DNA from: Cardiocondyla obscurior
Taxonomy: Eukaryota; Arthropoda; Insecta; Hymenoptera; Formicidae
DNA: 64,000 nt
Assembly: GCF_019399895.1 (NCBI RefSeq)
Contig: NC_091872.1
Span: forward strand, 530,525-594,524
Direction of reading: 5' to 3'
Both the position numbers and the translations under genes were made by a program. Positions 12,901 to 24,420 of this stretch are shown here, one piece after another; positions within the stretch are counted from its first letter, which is position 1, and each line of letters opens with the position of its first letter. The notes beneath the pieces are model-generated. The model did no database searches. It saw nothing but the letters and a program-made list of their open reading frames with translations, and was not told the DNA's origin.

Positions 12901-15900
12901 ATTTTTTTTTGTTTTTTGTCAATATTTCGCCTCTGAGTGGGTAGAACGTTATACCATCACGTGGGCATGTTCTGACGTCACCGCACGACGTCACGTGGTC
13001 AGATTTTCAATGATTTGTTTTTTGTTTTTCGTCAATATCTTTGCCCCTGGAGGGGGTAAAACGCTAAAAATGGTTACGTGGGCATCTGCTAATGTCACCT
13101 CTAACGACGTCACGTGGTCAGATTTAAAAAAAATTTTTTTCGTTTTTCGTCAATATCTTTGCTTCTGGAGAATAGACGCAAAAATGGTCACGTGGGCATC
13201 TGCTGACGTCACCGCACAATGATACATTGCCAGATTTTCAAAAATTATTTCTTTTCGTTTTCTTGTCAATATCTCTGCTTCTGGTGAAGGTAGAACGCTG
13301 AAAATAATCACGTGGGCATCTGCTAACGTCACCGCACGATGATTCTTTGCCAGATATTGAAAAATTTTTTTCGTTCTTTGTCAATATTTTTGCTTCTGGT
13401 GAAGGTAGAACGCTGAAAAAAGTCACGTGGGCATCAACTGACGTCACCGCACAATGATACGTTGCCAGATTTTGAAAAAATTATTTTTGTTTTTGTCAAT
13501 ATCTCTGCTTCTGGTGATGGTAGAACGCTGAAAATTGTTACGTGGGCATCTGCTGACGTCACCGCACAACGTCAAGTGGTCATATTTTCAAAAATTTTTT
13601 TTTTGTTTTTTGTCAATATCTCCGCCTCTGGAGAGAATAGGACGTTAAAAATGGTCACGTGGGCATGTTCTGACGTCACCGCACGACGTCACGTGGTCAG
13701 ATTTTCAAAGATTTGTTTTTTGTTTTTTCGTCAATATCTTTGCCCTGAGGTAAAACGCTAAAATGGTCACGGGCATCTGACGTCACCGCACGACGTCACG
13801 TAATCAGATTTAAAAAATTTTTTTCGTTTTTCGTTAATATCTTTGCTTCTGGAGAGAATAGGACGCAAAAATGGTCACGTGGGCATTTGCTGACGTCACC
13901 GAACGACGTCACGTGGTCAGATTTTCAAAAATTTTTTTCGTTTTTGTCAATATCATCGCTCCTGGAAAGGGTAGGACGCAAAATAGTCACGTGGGCATCT
14001 GCTGACGTCACCGCACGAAGTCACGTGGTGAGATTTTCAAAAATTTCTTTTTCGTTTTTCGTCGATATCTTCGCCCCTGGAGAAAGTAGGACGCTAAAAA
14101 TGGTCACGTGGGCATCTGCTGACGTCACTGCACGACGTCACGTGGTCAGATTTTCAAAAATTTTTTTTTCGTTTTTCGTCAATATCTTTGTTTGAGAGAA
14201 TAGGACGCAAAAATGGTCACGTGGGCATTTGCTGACGTCACCGAACGACGATACGTGGTCAGATTTTCAAAAATTTTTTTCGTATTTTGTCAATATCATC
14301 GCTTCTGGAAAGGGTAGGACGCAAAAATGGTCACGTGGGCATCTGCTGACGTCACCGCACGAAGTCACGTGGTAGAGATTTTTAAAAATTTCTTTTTCGT
14401 TTTTCGTCGATATCTTCGCCCCTGGAGAAAGTAGGACGCTAAAATGGTCGCCGGCATCTGCTGACGTCACCGCACGACGTCACGTGGTCAGATTTTCAAA
14501 AATTTATTTTTCGTTTTTCGTCAATATCTTAGTTCCTGGAAAGGGTAGGACGCTAAAAATGGTCACGTGGGCATCTGCTGACGTCATCGCACGAAGATTT
14601 GTTGCCAAATTTTCAAAAATTTTTTTTTCGTTTTTTGTCAATATCTTTGCGTCTGGTGAAAAAAAACGCTAAAAATAATCACGTGGGCATCTGTTGACGT
14701 CACCGCACAATGATACATTGCCAGATTTTCAAAAATTAATTTTCGTTTTCTGTCAATATCTCTGCTTCTGGTGAAGGTAGAACGCTGAAAATAGTCACGT
14801 GGGCATCTGCTGACGTCTCCGCACGACGTCACGTGGTCAGATTTTCAAAAATTTTTTTTTTGTTTTTTGTCAATATCTTCGCCCCTGAAGGGAATAGGAC
14901 TCCAAAAATGGTCACGTGGGCATCTGCTGACGTCACCGCACAACGTCAAGTGGTCATATTTTCAAAAATTTTTTTTTTGTTTTTTGTCAATATTTCCGCC
15001 TCTGGAGGGGGTAGAACGTTAAAAATGGTCACGTGGGCATGTTCTGACGTCACCGCACGACGTCACGTGGTCAGATTTTCAATGATTTGTTTTTTGTTTT
15101 TCGTCAATATCTTTGCCCCTGGAGGGGGTAAAACGCTAAAAATGGTTACGTGGGCATCTGCTAATGTCACCGCACGACGTCACGTGGTCAGATTTAAAAA
15201 AATTTTTTTTTCGTTTTTCGTCAATATCTTTGCTTCTGGAGAGAATAGGACGCAAAAAATGGTCACGTGGGCATCTGCTGACGTCACCGCACAATGATAC
15301 ATTGCCAGATTTTCAAAAATTTTTTTTCTGTCAATATCTCTGCTTCTGGTGAAGGTAGAACGCTGAAAATAATCACGTGGGCATCTGCTAACGTCACCGC
15401 ACGATGATTCTTTGCCAGATATTGAAAAATTTTTTTTTCGTTCTTTGTCAATGTTTTTGCTTCTGGTGAAGGTAGAACGCTGAAAAAAGTCACGTGGGCA
15501 TCAACTGACGTCACCGCACAATGATACGTTGCCAGATTTTGAAAAAATTATTTTTTGTTTTTTGTCAATATCTCTGCTTCTGGTGATGGTAGAACGCTGA
15601 AAATTGTTACGTGGGCATCTGCTGACGTCACCGCACAACGTCAAGTGGTCATATTTTCAAAAATTTTTTTTTTGTTTTTTGTCAATATCTCCGCCTCTGG
15701 AGAGAATAGGACGTTAAAAATGGTCACGTGGGCATGTTCTGACGTCACCGCAAGACGTCACGTGGTCAGATTTTCAAAGATTTGTTTTTTGTTTTTCGTC
15801 AATATCTTTGCCCCTGGAGGGGGTAAAACGCTAAAAATGGTCACGTGGGCATCTGCTAATGTCACCGCACGACGTCACGTAATCAGATTTAAAAAAATTT

Positions 15901-18900
15901 TTTTTTCGTTTTTCGTTAATATCTTTGCTTCTGGAGAGAATAGGACGCAAAAAATGGTCACGTGGGCATTTGCTGACGTCACCGAACGACGTCACGTGGT
16001 CAGATTTTCAAAAATTTTTTTTTCGTATTTTGTCAATATCATCGCTCCTGGAAAGGGTAGGACGCAAAAAATAGTCACGTGGGCATCTGCTGACGTCACC
16101 GCACGAAGTCACGTGGTGAGATTTTCAAAAATTTCTTTTTCGTTTTTCGTCGATATCTTCGCCCCTGGAGAAAGTAGGACGCTAAAAATGGTCACGTGGG
16201 CATCTGCTGACGTCACTGCACGACGTCACGTGGTCAGATTTTCAAAAATTTTTTTTTCGTTTTTCGTCAATATCTTTGCTTCTGGAGAGAATAGGACGCA
16301 AAAAATGGTCACGTGGGCATTTGCTGACGTCACCGAACGACGTCACGTGGTCAGATTTTCAAAAATTTTTTTTTCGTATTTTGTCAATATTATCGCTCCT
16401 GGAAAGGGTAGGACGCAAAAAATGGTCACGTGGGCATCTGCTGACGTCACCGCACGAAGTCACGTGGTGAGATTTTTAAAAATTTCTTTTTCGTTTTTCG
16501 TCGATATCTTCGCCCCTGGAGAAAGTAGGACGCTAAAAATGGTCACGCCGGCATCTGCTGACGTCACCGCACGACGTCACGTGGTCAGATTTTCAAAAAT
16601 TTTTTTTTCGTTTTTCGTCAATATCTTAGTTCCTGGAAAGGGTAGGACGCTAAAAATGGTCACGTGGGCATCTGCTGACGTCACCGCACGAAAATTTGTT
16701 TCCAGATTTTCAAAAATTTTTATTTTGTTTCTTGTCAATATTTCTGCCTCTGATGAAAATAAAACGCTGAAAATAGTCACGTGGGCATCAACTGACGTCA
16801 CCGCACAATGATACGTTGCCAGATTTTGAAAAATTTCTTTTTCGTTCTTTGTCAATGTTTTTGCTTCTGGTGAAGGTAGAACGCTGAAAATGGTCACTTG
16901 GGCATCTGCTGACGTCATCGCACGAAGGTTCGTTGCCAAATTTTCAAAAATTTTTTTTTTGATTTTTGTCAATATCTTTGCGTCTGGTGAAAATGAAACG
17001 CTAAAAATAATTACGTGGGCATTTGCTGACGTCACCGCACAATGATACATTGCCAGATTTTCAAAAATTAATTTTTCGTTTTCTGTCAATATCTCTGCTT
17101 CTGGTGAAGGTAGAACGCTGAAAATAGTCACGTGGGCATCTGCTGACGTCACCGCACGACGTCACGTGGTCAGATTTTCAAAAATTTTTTTTTTGTTTTT
17201 TGTCAATATCTTCGCCCCTGAAGGGAATAGGACTCCAAAAATGGTCACGTGGGCATCTGCTGACGTCACCGCACAACGTCAAGTGGTCATATTTTCAAAA
17301 ATTTTTTTGTTTTTGTCAATATTTCCGCCTCTGGAGGGGGTAGATCGTTAAAAATGGTCACGTGGGCATGTTCTGACGTCACCGCACGACGTCACGTGGT
17401 CAGATTTTCAAAGATTTGTTTTTTGTTTTTCGTCAATATCTTTGCCCCTGGAGGGGGTAAAACGCTAAAAATGGTTACGTGGGCATCTGCTAATGTCACC
17501 GCACGACGTCACGTGGTCAGATTTTTAAAAATTTTTTTTTCGTTTTTCGTCAATATCTTTGCTTCTGGAGAGAATAGGACGCAAAAAATGGTCACGTGGG
17601 CATCTGCTGACGTCACCGCACAATGATACATTGCCAGATTTTCAAAAATTTATTTTTCGTTTTCTGTCAATATCTCTGCTTCTGGTGAAGGTAGAACGCT
17701 GAAAATAATTACGTGGGCATCTGCTGACGTCACCGCACGATGATTTTTTGCCAGATATTGAAAAATTTTTTTTTCGTTCTTTGTCAATGTTTTTGCTTCT
17801 GGTGAAGGTAGAACGCTGAAAATAGTCACTTGGGCATCTGCTGACGTCATCGCACGAAAATTTGTTTCCAAATTTTCAAAAATTTTTATTTTGTTTCTTG
17901 TCATTATTTCTGCCTCTGATGAAAATAGAACGCTGAAAATAGTCACGTGGGCATCAACTGACGTCACCGCACAATGATACGTTGCCAGATTTTGAAAAAA
18001 TTATTTTTTGTTTTTTGTCAATATCTCTGCTTCTGGTGATGGTAGAACGCTGAAAATTGTTACGTGGGCATCTGCTGACGTCACCGCACAACGTCAAGTG
18101 GTCATATTTTCAAAATTTTTTTGTTTTTGTCAATATCTCCGCTTCTGGAGAGAATAGGACGTTAAAAATGGTCACGTGGGCATTTGCTGACGTCACCGCA
18201 CGACGTCACGTGGTCAGATTTTCAAAGATTTGTTTTTTGTTTTTCGTCAATATCTTTGCCCCTGGAGGGGGTAAAACGCTAAAAATGGTCACGTGGGCAT
18301 TTGCTAATGTCACCGCACGACGTCACGTGGTCAGATTTTTAAAAATTTTTTTTTCGTTTTTCGTCAATATCTTTGCTTCTGGAGAGAATAGGACGCAAAA
18401 AATGGTCACGTGGGCATTTGCTGACGTCACCGAACGACGTCACGTGGTCAGATTTTCAAAAATTTTTTTTTCGTATTTTGTCAATATCATCGCTCCTGGA
18501 AAGGGTAGGACGCAAAAAATGGTTACGTGGGCATCTGCTGACGTCACCGCACGAAGTCAAGTGGTGAGATTTTCAAAAATTTCTTTTTCGTTTTTCGTCG
18601 ATATCTTCGCCCCTGGAGAAAGTAGGACGCTAAAAATGGTCACGCCGGCATCTGCTGACGTCACCGCACGACGTCACGTGGTCAGATTTTCAAAAATTTT
18701 TTTTTCGTTTTTCGTCAATATCTTAGTTCCTGGAAAGGGTAGGACGCTAAAAATGGTCACGTGGGCATCTGCTGACGTCACCGCACGAAAATTTGTTTCC
18801 AGATTTTCAAAAATTTTTATTTTGTTTCTTGTCAATATTTCTGCCTCTGATGAAAATAAAACGCTGAAAATAGTCACGTGGGCATCAACTGACGTCACCG

Positions 18901-19380
18901 CACAATGATACGTTGCCAGATTTTGAAAAAATTATTTTTTGTTTTTTGTCAATATCTTTGCTTTTGGAGATAGTAGAACGCTGAAAATTGTTACGTGGGC
19001 ATCTGCTGACGTTCCCGCACGATGATTCTTTGCCAGATATTGAAAAATTTCTTTTTCGTTCTTTGTCAATGTTTTTGCTTCTGGTGAAGGTAGAACGCTG
19101 AAAATGGTCACTTGGGCATCTGCTGACGTCATCGCACGAAGGTTCGTTGCCAAATTTTCAAAAATTTTTTTTTTGATTTTTGTCAATATCTTTGCGTCTG
19201 GTGAAAATAGAACGCTAAAAATAATTACGTGGGCATCTGCTGACGTCACCGCACAATGATACATTGCCAGATTTTCAAAAATTAATTTTTCGTTTTCTGT
19301 CAATATCTCTGCTTCTGGTGAAGGTAGAACGCTGAAAATAGTCACGTGGGCATCTGCTGACGTCACCGCACGACGTCACG
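9981..19380. repeat. Array block 3: A/B mixture arranged in ~2.1-2.3 kb higher-order repeats
   Basis: Type A and type B monomers alternate in a recurring order. A rare linker, GCGTCTGGTG, starts at 12,591, 14,649, 16,980 and 19,194, giving offsets of 2,058, 2,331 and 2,214 bp (about 18, 20 and 19 monomers). In all four copies it is followed by an ACAATGATACATTGCC unit and then a type A unit. Other variants move with it, including GATTTGTTTTTTG in place of the T tract and the GCATCAACTGACG core. This is the signature of higher-order repeat units with gain or loss of single monomers between copies. Confidence 0.82.
18870..18986 (+). repeat. Representative type B monomer (117 bp)
   Basis: A full-length unit of the second subfamily. 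It keeps the first CACGTG and the TGACGTCA, but where type A has CGACGTCACGTGGTCAG it has CAATGATACGTTGCCAG, six substitutions over 17 bp. These remove the second GACGTC, the second E-box and the hairpin arm. Related versions read GAAGATTCGTTGCC and GATGATTCTTTGCC. The linker is usually GCTTCTGGTGAAGGTAGAACGCTG rather than the CCTGGAGAGGG type. CAATGA puts a stop in the plus-strand frame, while the minus-strand frame (MTSADAHVTIFSV...) is now open. Type B is scattered from about 840 to 19,380 and is essentially absent from 19,400 to 61,430. Confidence 0.88.
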
Positions 19381-22300
19381 TGGTCAGATTTTCAAAAATT
19401 TTTTTTTTGTTTTTTGTCAATATCTTCGCCTCTGAAGGGAATAGGACTCCAAAAATGGTCACGTGGGCATCTGCTGACGTCACCGCACAACGTCAAGTGG
19501 TCATATTTTCAAAAATTTTTTTTTTGTTTTTTGTCAATATTTCCGCCTCTGGAGGGGGTAGATCGTTAAAAATGGTCACGTGGGCATGTTCTGACTTCAC
19601 CGCACGACGTCACGTGGTCAGATTTTCAAAGATTTGTTTTTTGTTTTTCGTCAATATCTTTGCCCCTGGAGAAGGTAAAACGCTAAAAATGGTCACGTGG
19701 GCATCTGCTGACGTCACCGCACGACGTCAAGTGGCAATATTTTCAAAAATTTCATTTTCGTTTTTCGTCAATATCTCCGCCCTTGGAGAGGGTAGGACGC
19801 TAAAAATGGTCACGTGGGCATGTTCTGACGTCACCGCACGACGTCAAGTGGTAATATTTTTAAAAATTTCATTTTTGTTTTTTGTCAATATCTCCGCCCT
19901 TGGAGGAGATAGGACGCTAAAAATGGTCACATGGGCATGTTCTGACGTCACCGCACGACGTCACGTGGTCAAATTTTCAAAAACTTTTTTTTTGTTTTTC
20001 GTTAATATCTTCGCCCTGAGGGGTAGGACGCTAAAAATGGTCACGTTGGCATCTGCTGACGTCACCGCACGACGTCACGTGGTCAGAGTTTCAAAAACTT
20101 TCTTTTCGTTTTTTGTCAATATTTACGTTCCTGGAGAGGGTAGGACGCTAAAAATGGTCACGTGGGCATCTGCTGACGTCACCGCACGACGTCACGTGGT
20201 CAGAGTTTCAAAAACTTTTTTTTTGTTTTTCGTCAATATCTTCGCCCCTGGAGAGAATAGGACGCTAAAAATGGTTCCGTGGGTATTTGCTGACGTCACC
20301 GCACGACGTCACATGGTCAGATTTTCAAAAATTTTTTTTTTGTTTTTCGTCAATATCTTTGCTTCTGGAGAAAGTAGGACGCTAAAAATGGTCACGTGGG
20401 CATCTGCTGACGTCACCGAACGACGTCATGTGGTTAGATTTTCAAAAAATTCCTTTTTGTTTTTTGTCAATATCTTCGCCCCTGGAGAGGGTAGGACGCC
20501 AAAAATAATCACGTGGGCATCTGCTGACGTCACCGCACGACGTCAAGTGGTCATATTTTCAAAAATTTTTTTTTTGTTTTTTGTCAATATTTCCGCTCCT
20601 GGAGAGGTTAGAACGCTAAAAATAATCACGTGGGCATGTTTTGACGTTACCGCACGACGTCACGTGGTCAGATTTTCAAAAATTTTTTCTTCGTTTTTCG
20701 TCAATATCTTCGCCTTTGAAGAAAATAAAACGCTAAATATAATCTCGTGGGTATCTGCTGACGTCACCGCACGACGTCACATGGTCAGATTTTTAAAAAT
20801 TTCTTTTTTGTTTTTCGTCAATATCTTTGCTTCTGGAGAGGGTAGGACGCTAAAAATGGTCACGTGGGCATCTGCTGACGTCACCGCACGACGTCACGTG
20901 GTAAAATTTTCAAAAACTTCTTTTTTATTTTTCGTTAATATTTTCGATTCTGGAGGAGGTAGGACGCTAAAAATAATCACGTGGGCATCTGCTGACGTCA
21001 CCGCACGACGTCAAGTGGTCATATTTTCAAAAATTTTTTTTTTGTTTTTTGTCAATATTTCCGCTCCTGGAGAGATTAGAACGCTAAAAATGGTCACGTG
21101 GGCATGTTTTGACGTTACCGCACGACGTCACGTGGTCATATTTTCAAAAATTTTTTTTTTGTTTTTTGTCAATATTTCCGCTCCTGGAGAGGTTAGAACG
21201 CTAAAAATGGTCACGTGGGCATGTTTTGACGTTACCGCACGACGTCACGTGGTCAGATTTTCAAAAATTTCTTTTTCGTTTTTCGTCAATATCTTCGCCT
21301 TTGAAGAAAATAAAACGCTAAATATAATCTCGTGGGTATCTGCTGACGTCACCGCACGACGTCACATGGTCAGATTTTCAAAAATTTCTTTTTTGTTTTT
21401 CGTCAATATCTTTGCTTCTGGAGAGGGTAGGACGCTAAAAATGGTCACGTGGGCATCTGCTGACGTCACCGAACGACGTCATGTGGTTAGATTTTCAAAA
21501 AATTCCTTTTTGTTTTTTGTCAATATTTACGTTCCTGGAAAGGGTAGGACGCTAAAAATGGTCACGTGGGCATCTGCTAACGCCACCGCACGACGTCACG
21601 TGGTCATATTTTCATTAATTTCTGTTCCGTTTTTCGTCAATATCTTCGCCCCTGGAGGGGATAGAACGCTAAAAATGGTTACGTGGGCATTTGTTGACGT
21701 AACCGAACGACGTCACGTGGTCATATTTTCAAAAAATTTTTTTCGTTTTTCGTCAATATTTTTGCTTCTGGAGGGGGTAGGACGCAAAAAATGGTCACGT
21801 GGGAATCTGTTGACGTCACCGCACGACGTCACGTGGTCAAATTTTCAAAAATTTTTTTTTTGTTTTTCGTCAATATTTTCGCTTCTGGAGAAGGTAGGAC
21901 GCAAAAAATGGTCACGTGGGCATCTACTGACGTCACCGCACGACGTCACGTGGTCAGATTTTCAAAAATTTATTTTTTGTTTTTCGTCAATATTTTCGCC
22001 CTAGGAGAGGGTAGGACGCTAAAAATGGTCACGTGGGCATCTGCTGACGTCACCGCACGACGTCACGTGGTCAGATTTTCAAAATTATTTTTTTCGTTTT
22101 TTGTCAATATCTCCGCTTCTGGAAAGGGTAAGACGCTAAAAATGGTCACGTGGGCATCTGCTGACGTCACCGCACAACGTCACGTGGTCAAATTTTCAAA
22201 AACTTTTTTTTTGTTTCTCGTTAATATCTCCGCTCCTGGACGAGGTAGGACGCTAAAAATGGTCACGTGGGCATCTGCTGACGTCACCGCACGACGTCAC

Positions 22301-24359
22301 GTGGTCAGATTTTCAAAAATTCTCTTTTCGTTTTTTGTCAATATCTCCGCCCCTAGAGAGGGTAGGACGCTAAAAATGGTCACGTGGGCATCTGCTGACG
22401 TCACCGCACGACGTCAAGTGGCAATATTTTCAAAAATTTCATTTTCGTTTTTCGTCAATATCTCCGCCCTTGGAGAGGGTAGGACGCTAAAAATGGTCAC
22501 GTGGGCATGTTCTGACGTCACCGCACGACGTCAAGTGGTAATATTTTCAAAAATTTTATTTTTGTTTTTTGTCAATATCTCCGCCCTTGGAGGAGATAGG
22601 ACGCTAAAAATGGTCACATGGGCATGTTCTGACGTCACCGCACGACGTCACGTGGTCAAATTTTTAAAAACTTTTTTTTTGTTTTTCGTTAATATCTTCG
22701 CCCCTGGAGGGGGTAGGACGCTAAAAATGGTCACGTGGGCATCTGCTGACGTCACCGCACGACGTCACGTGGTCAGAGTTTCAAAAACTTTCTTTTCGTT
22801 TTTTGTCAATATTTACGTTCCTGGAGAGGGTAGGACGCTAAAAATGGTCACGTGGGCATTTGCTGACGTCACCGCACGACGTCACGTGGTCAGAGTTTCA
22901 AAAACTTTTTTTTTGTTTTTCGTCAATATCTTCGCCCCTGGAGAGAATAGGACGCTAAAAATGGTCTCGTGGGTATTTGCTGACGTCACCGCACGACGTC
23001 ACATGGTCAGATTTTCAAAAATTTTTTTTTTGTTTTTCGTCAATATCTTTGCTTCTGGAGAAAGTAGGACGCTAAAAATGGTCACGTGGGCATCTGCTGA
23101 CGTCACCGAACGACGTCACGTTGTCAGATTTTCAAAAATTTTTCTTTTGTTTTTCGTCAATATCGTCGCTCCTGCTAGGGGGTAGGACGTTAAAAATAGT
23201 CACTTGGGCATCTGCTGACGTCACCGCACGACGTCACGTGGTCATATTAAGAAAATTTTTTTTTTGTTTTTCGTCAATATCTTCGCTTTTGGAGGGGGTA
23301 GGACGCTAAAAATTGTCACGTGGGCATCTACTGACGTCACCGCACAAAGTAACGTAGTCAAATTTTCAAAAATTTTTTTTTTGTTTTTTGTTGATATCTT
23401 CGCCCCTGGAGGGGGTAAGACGTTAAAAATAATCACGTGGGCATCTGCTGACGTCACCGCACGACGTCACGTGGTCAAATTTTCAAAAACTTTTTTTTTG
23501 TTTTTCGTTAATATCTCCGCTTTTGGAGGGGGTAGGACGCTAAAAATGGTCACGTGGGCATCTGCTGACGTCACCGAACGACGTCATGTGGTTAGATTTT
23601 CAAAAAATTCTTTTTTGTTTTTTGTCAATATTTTCGCCCCTGGAGAGGGTAGGACGCCAAAAATGGTCACGTGGGCATCTGCTGACGTCACCGCACGACG
23701 TCAAGTGGTCATATTTTCAAAATTTTTTTGTTTTTTGTCAATATTTCCGCTCCTGAGAGGTTAGAACGCTAAAAATGGTCACGTGGGCATGTTTTGACGT
23801 TACCGCACGACGTCACGTGGTCAGATTTTCAAAAATTTCTTTTTCGTTTTTCGTCAATATCTTCGCCTTTGAAGAAAATAAAACGCTAAATATAATCTCG
23901 TGGGTATTTGCTGACGTCACCGCACGACGTCACATGGTCAGATTTTCAAAAATTTCTTTTTTGTTTTTCGTCAATATCTTTGCTTCTGGAGAAGGTAGGA
24001 CGCTAAAAATGGTCACGTGGGCATCTGCTGACGTCACCGCACGACGTCACGTGGTCAAATTTTCAAAAACTTCTTTTTTGTTTTTCGTTAATATTTTCGA
24101 CCTTGGAGGGGGTAGGACGCTAAAAATAATCACGTGGGCATCTGCTGACGTCACCGCACTACGTCACGTGGTCAAATTTTCAAAAACTTCTTTTTTGTTT
24201 TTCGTTAATATTTACGTTCCTGGAGGGGGTAGGACGCTAAAAATGGTCACGTGGGCATCTGCTGACGCCACCGCACGACGTCACGTGGTCATATTTTCAT
24301 AAATTTTTGTTTCGTTTTTCGTCAATATCTTCGCCCCTGGAAGGGATAGAACGCTAAAA
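19381..24359. repeat. Array block 4: nearly indel-free type A with ~23-monomer higher-order period
   Basis: Almost every unit is exactly 117 bp, so one frame stays open for 874 codons (19,380-22,004) and another for 464 codons (21,791-23,185). A distinctive GTGGCAATATTTTC unit at 19,731 recurs at 22,418 (offset 2,687 bp, 23 units) with at least seven following units in the same order. A CGCCTTTGAAGAAAATAAAA unit at 20,711 recurs at 21,296, exactly 585 bp or 5 x 117 away, and again at 23,864. The open frames are a consequence of the 39-codon period, not coding. Confidence 0.85.
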
Positions 24360-24420
24360 ATGATCAGGTGAGCATCTGCTGACGTCACCGCACGACGACA
24401 CGTGGTCAAATACGCTAAAA
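24360..24420. repeat. Truncated 61-bp monomer at a domain junction
   Basis: This unit keeps its core but jumps from GTGGTCAAAT straight to ACGCTAAAAATGG. It lacks 56 bp, comprising the A/T tract, GTCAATATC and the linker. It is the largest single internal deletion I noticed, and it sits exactly where the array changes from uniform 117-bp units (left) to homogeneous, deletion-rich units (right). It may be a recombination or assembly joint. Confidence 0.85.

Noticed and set aside
15555..16811. A 418-codon plus-strand open frame
   Set aside because: The same satellite periodicity explains it; it starts at a TTG within the T tract and covers only tandem monomers.
16577..17152. Minus-strand open frames of about 100-190 codons in the left third (MTSADAHVTIF repeats)
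   Set aside because: They arise wherever type B monomers remove the per-unit TGA on the minus strand; they overlap the plus-strand repeat frames and have no independent support.
19380..22004. An 874-codon plus-strand open frame of a repeated 39-residue peptide
   Set aside because: It is the satellite read through in frame because 117 is a multiple of three. It begins at a GTG in mid-monomer, changes frame wherever a monomer has an indel, and has no promoter, splice or codon-bias signal.
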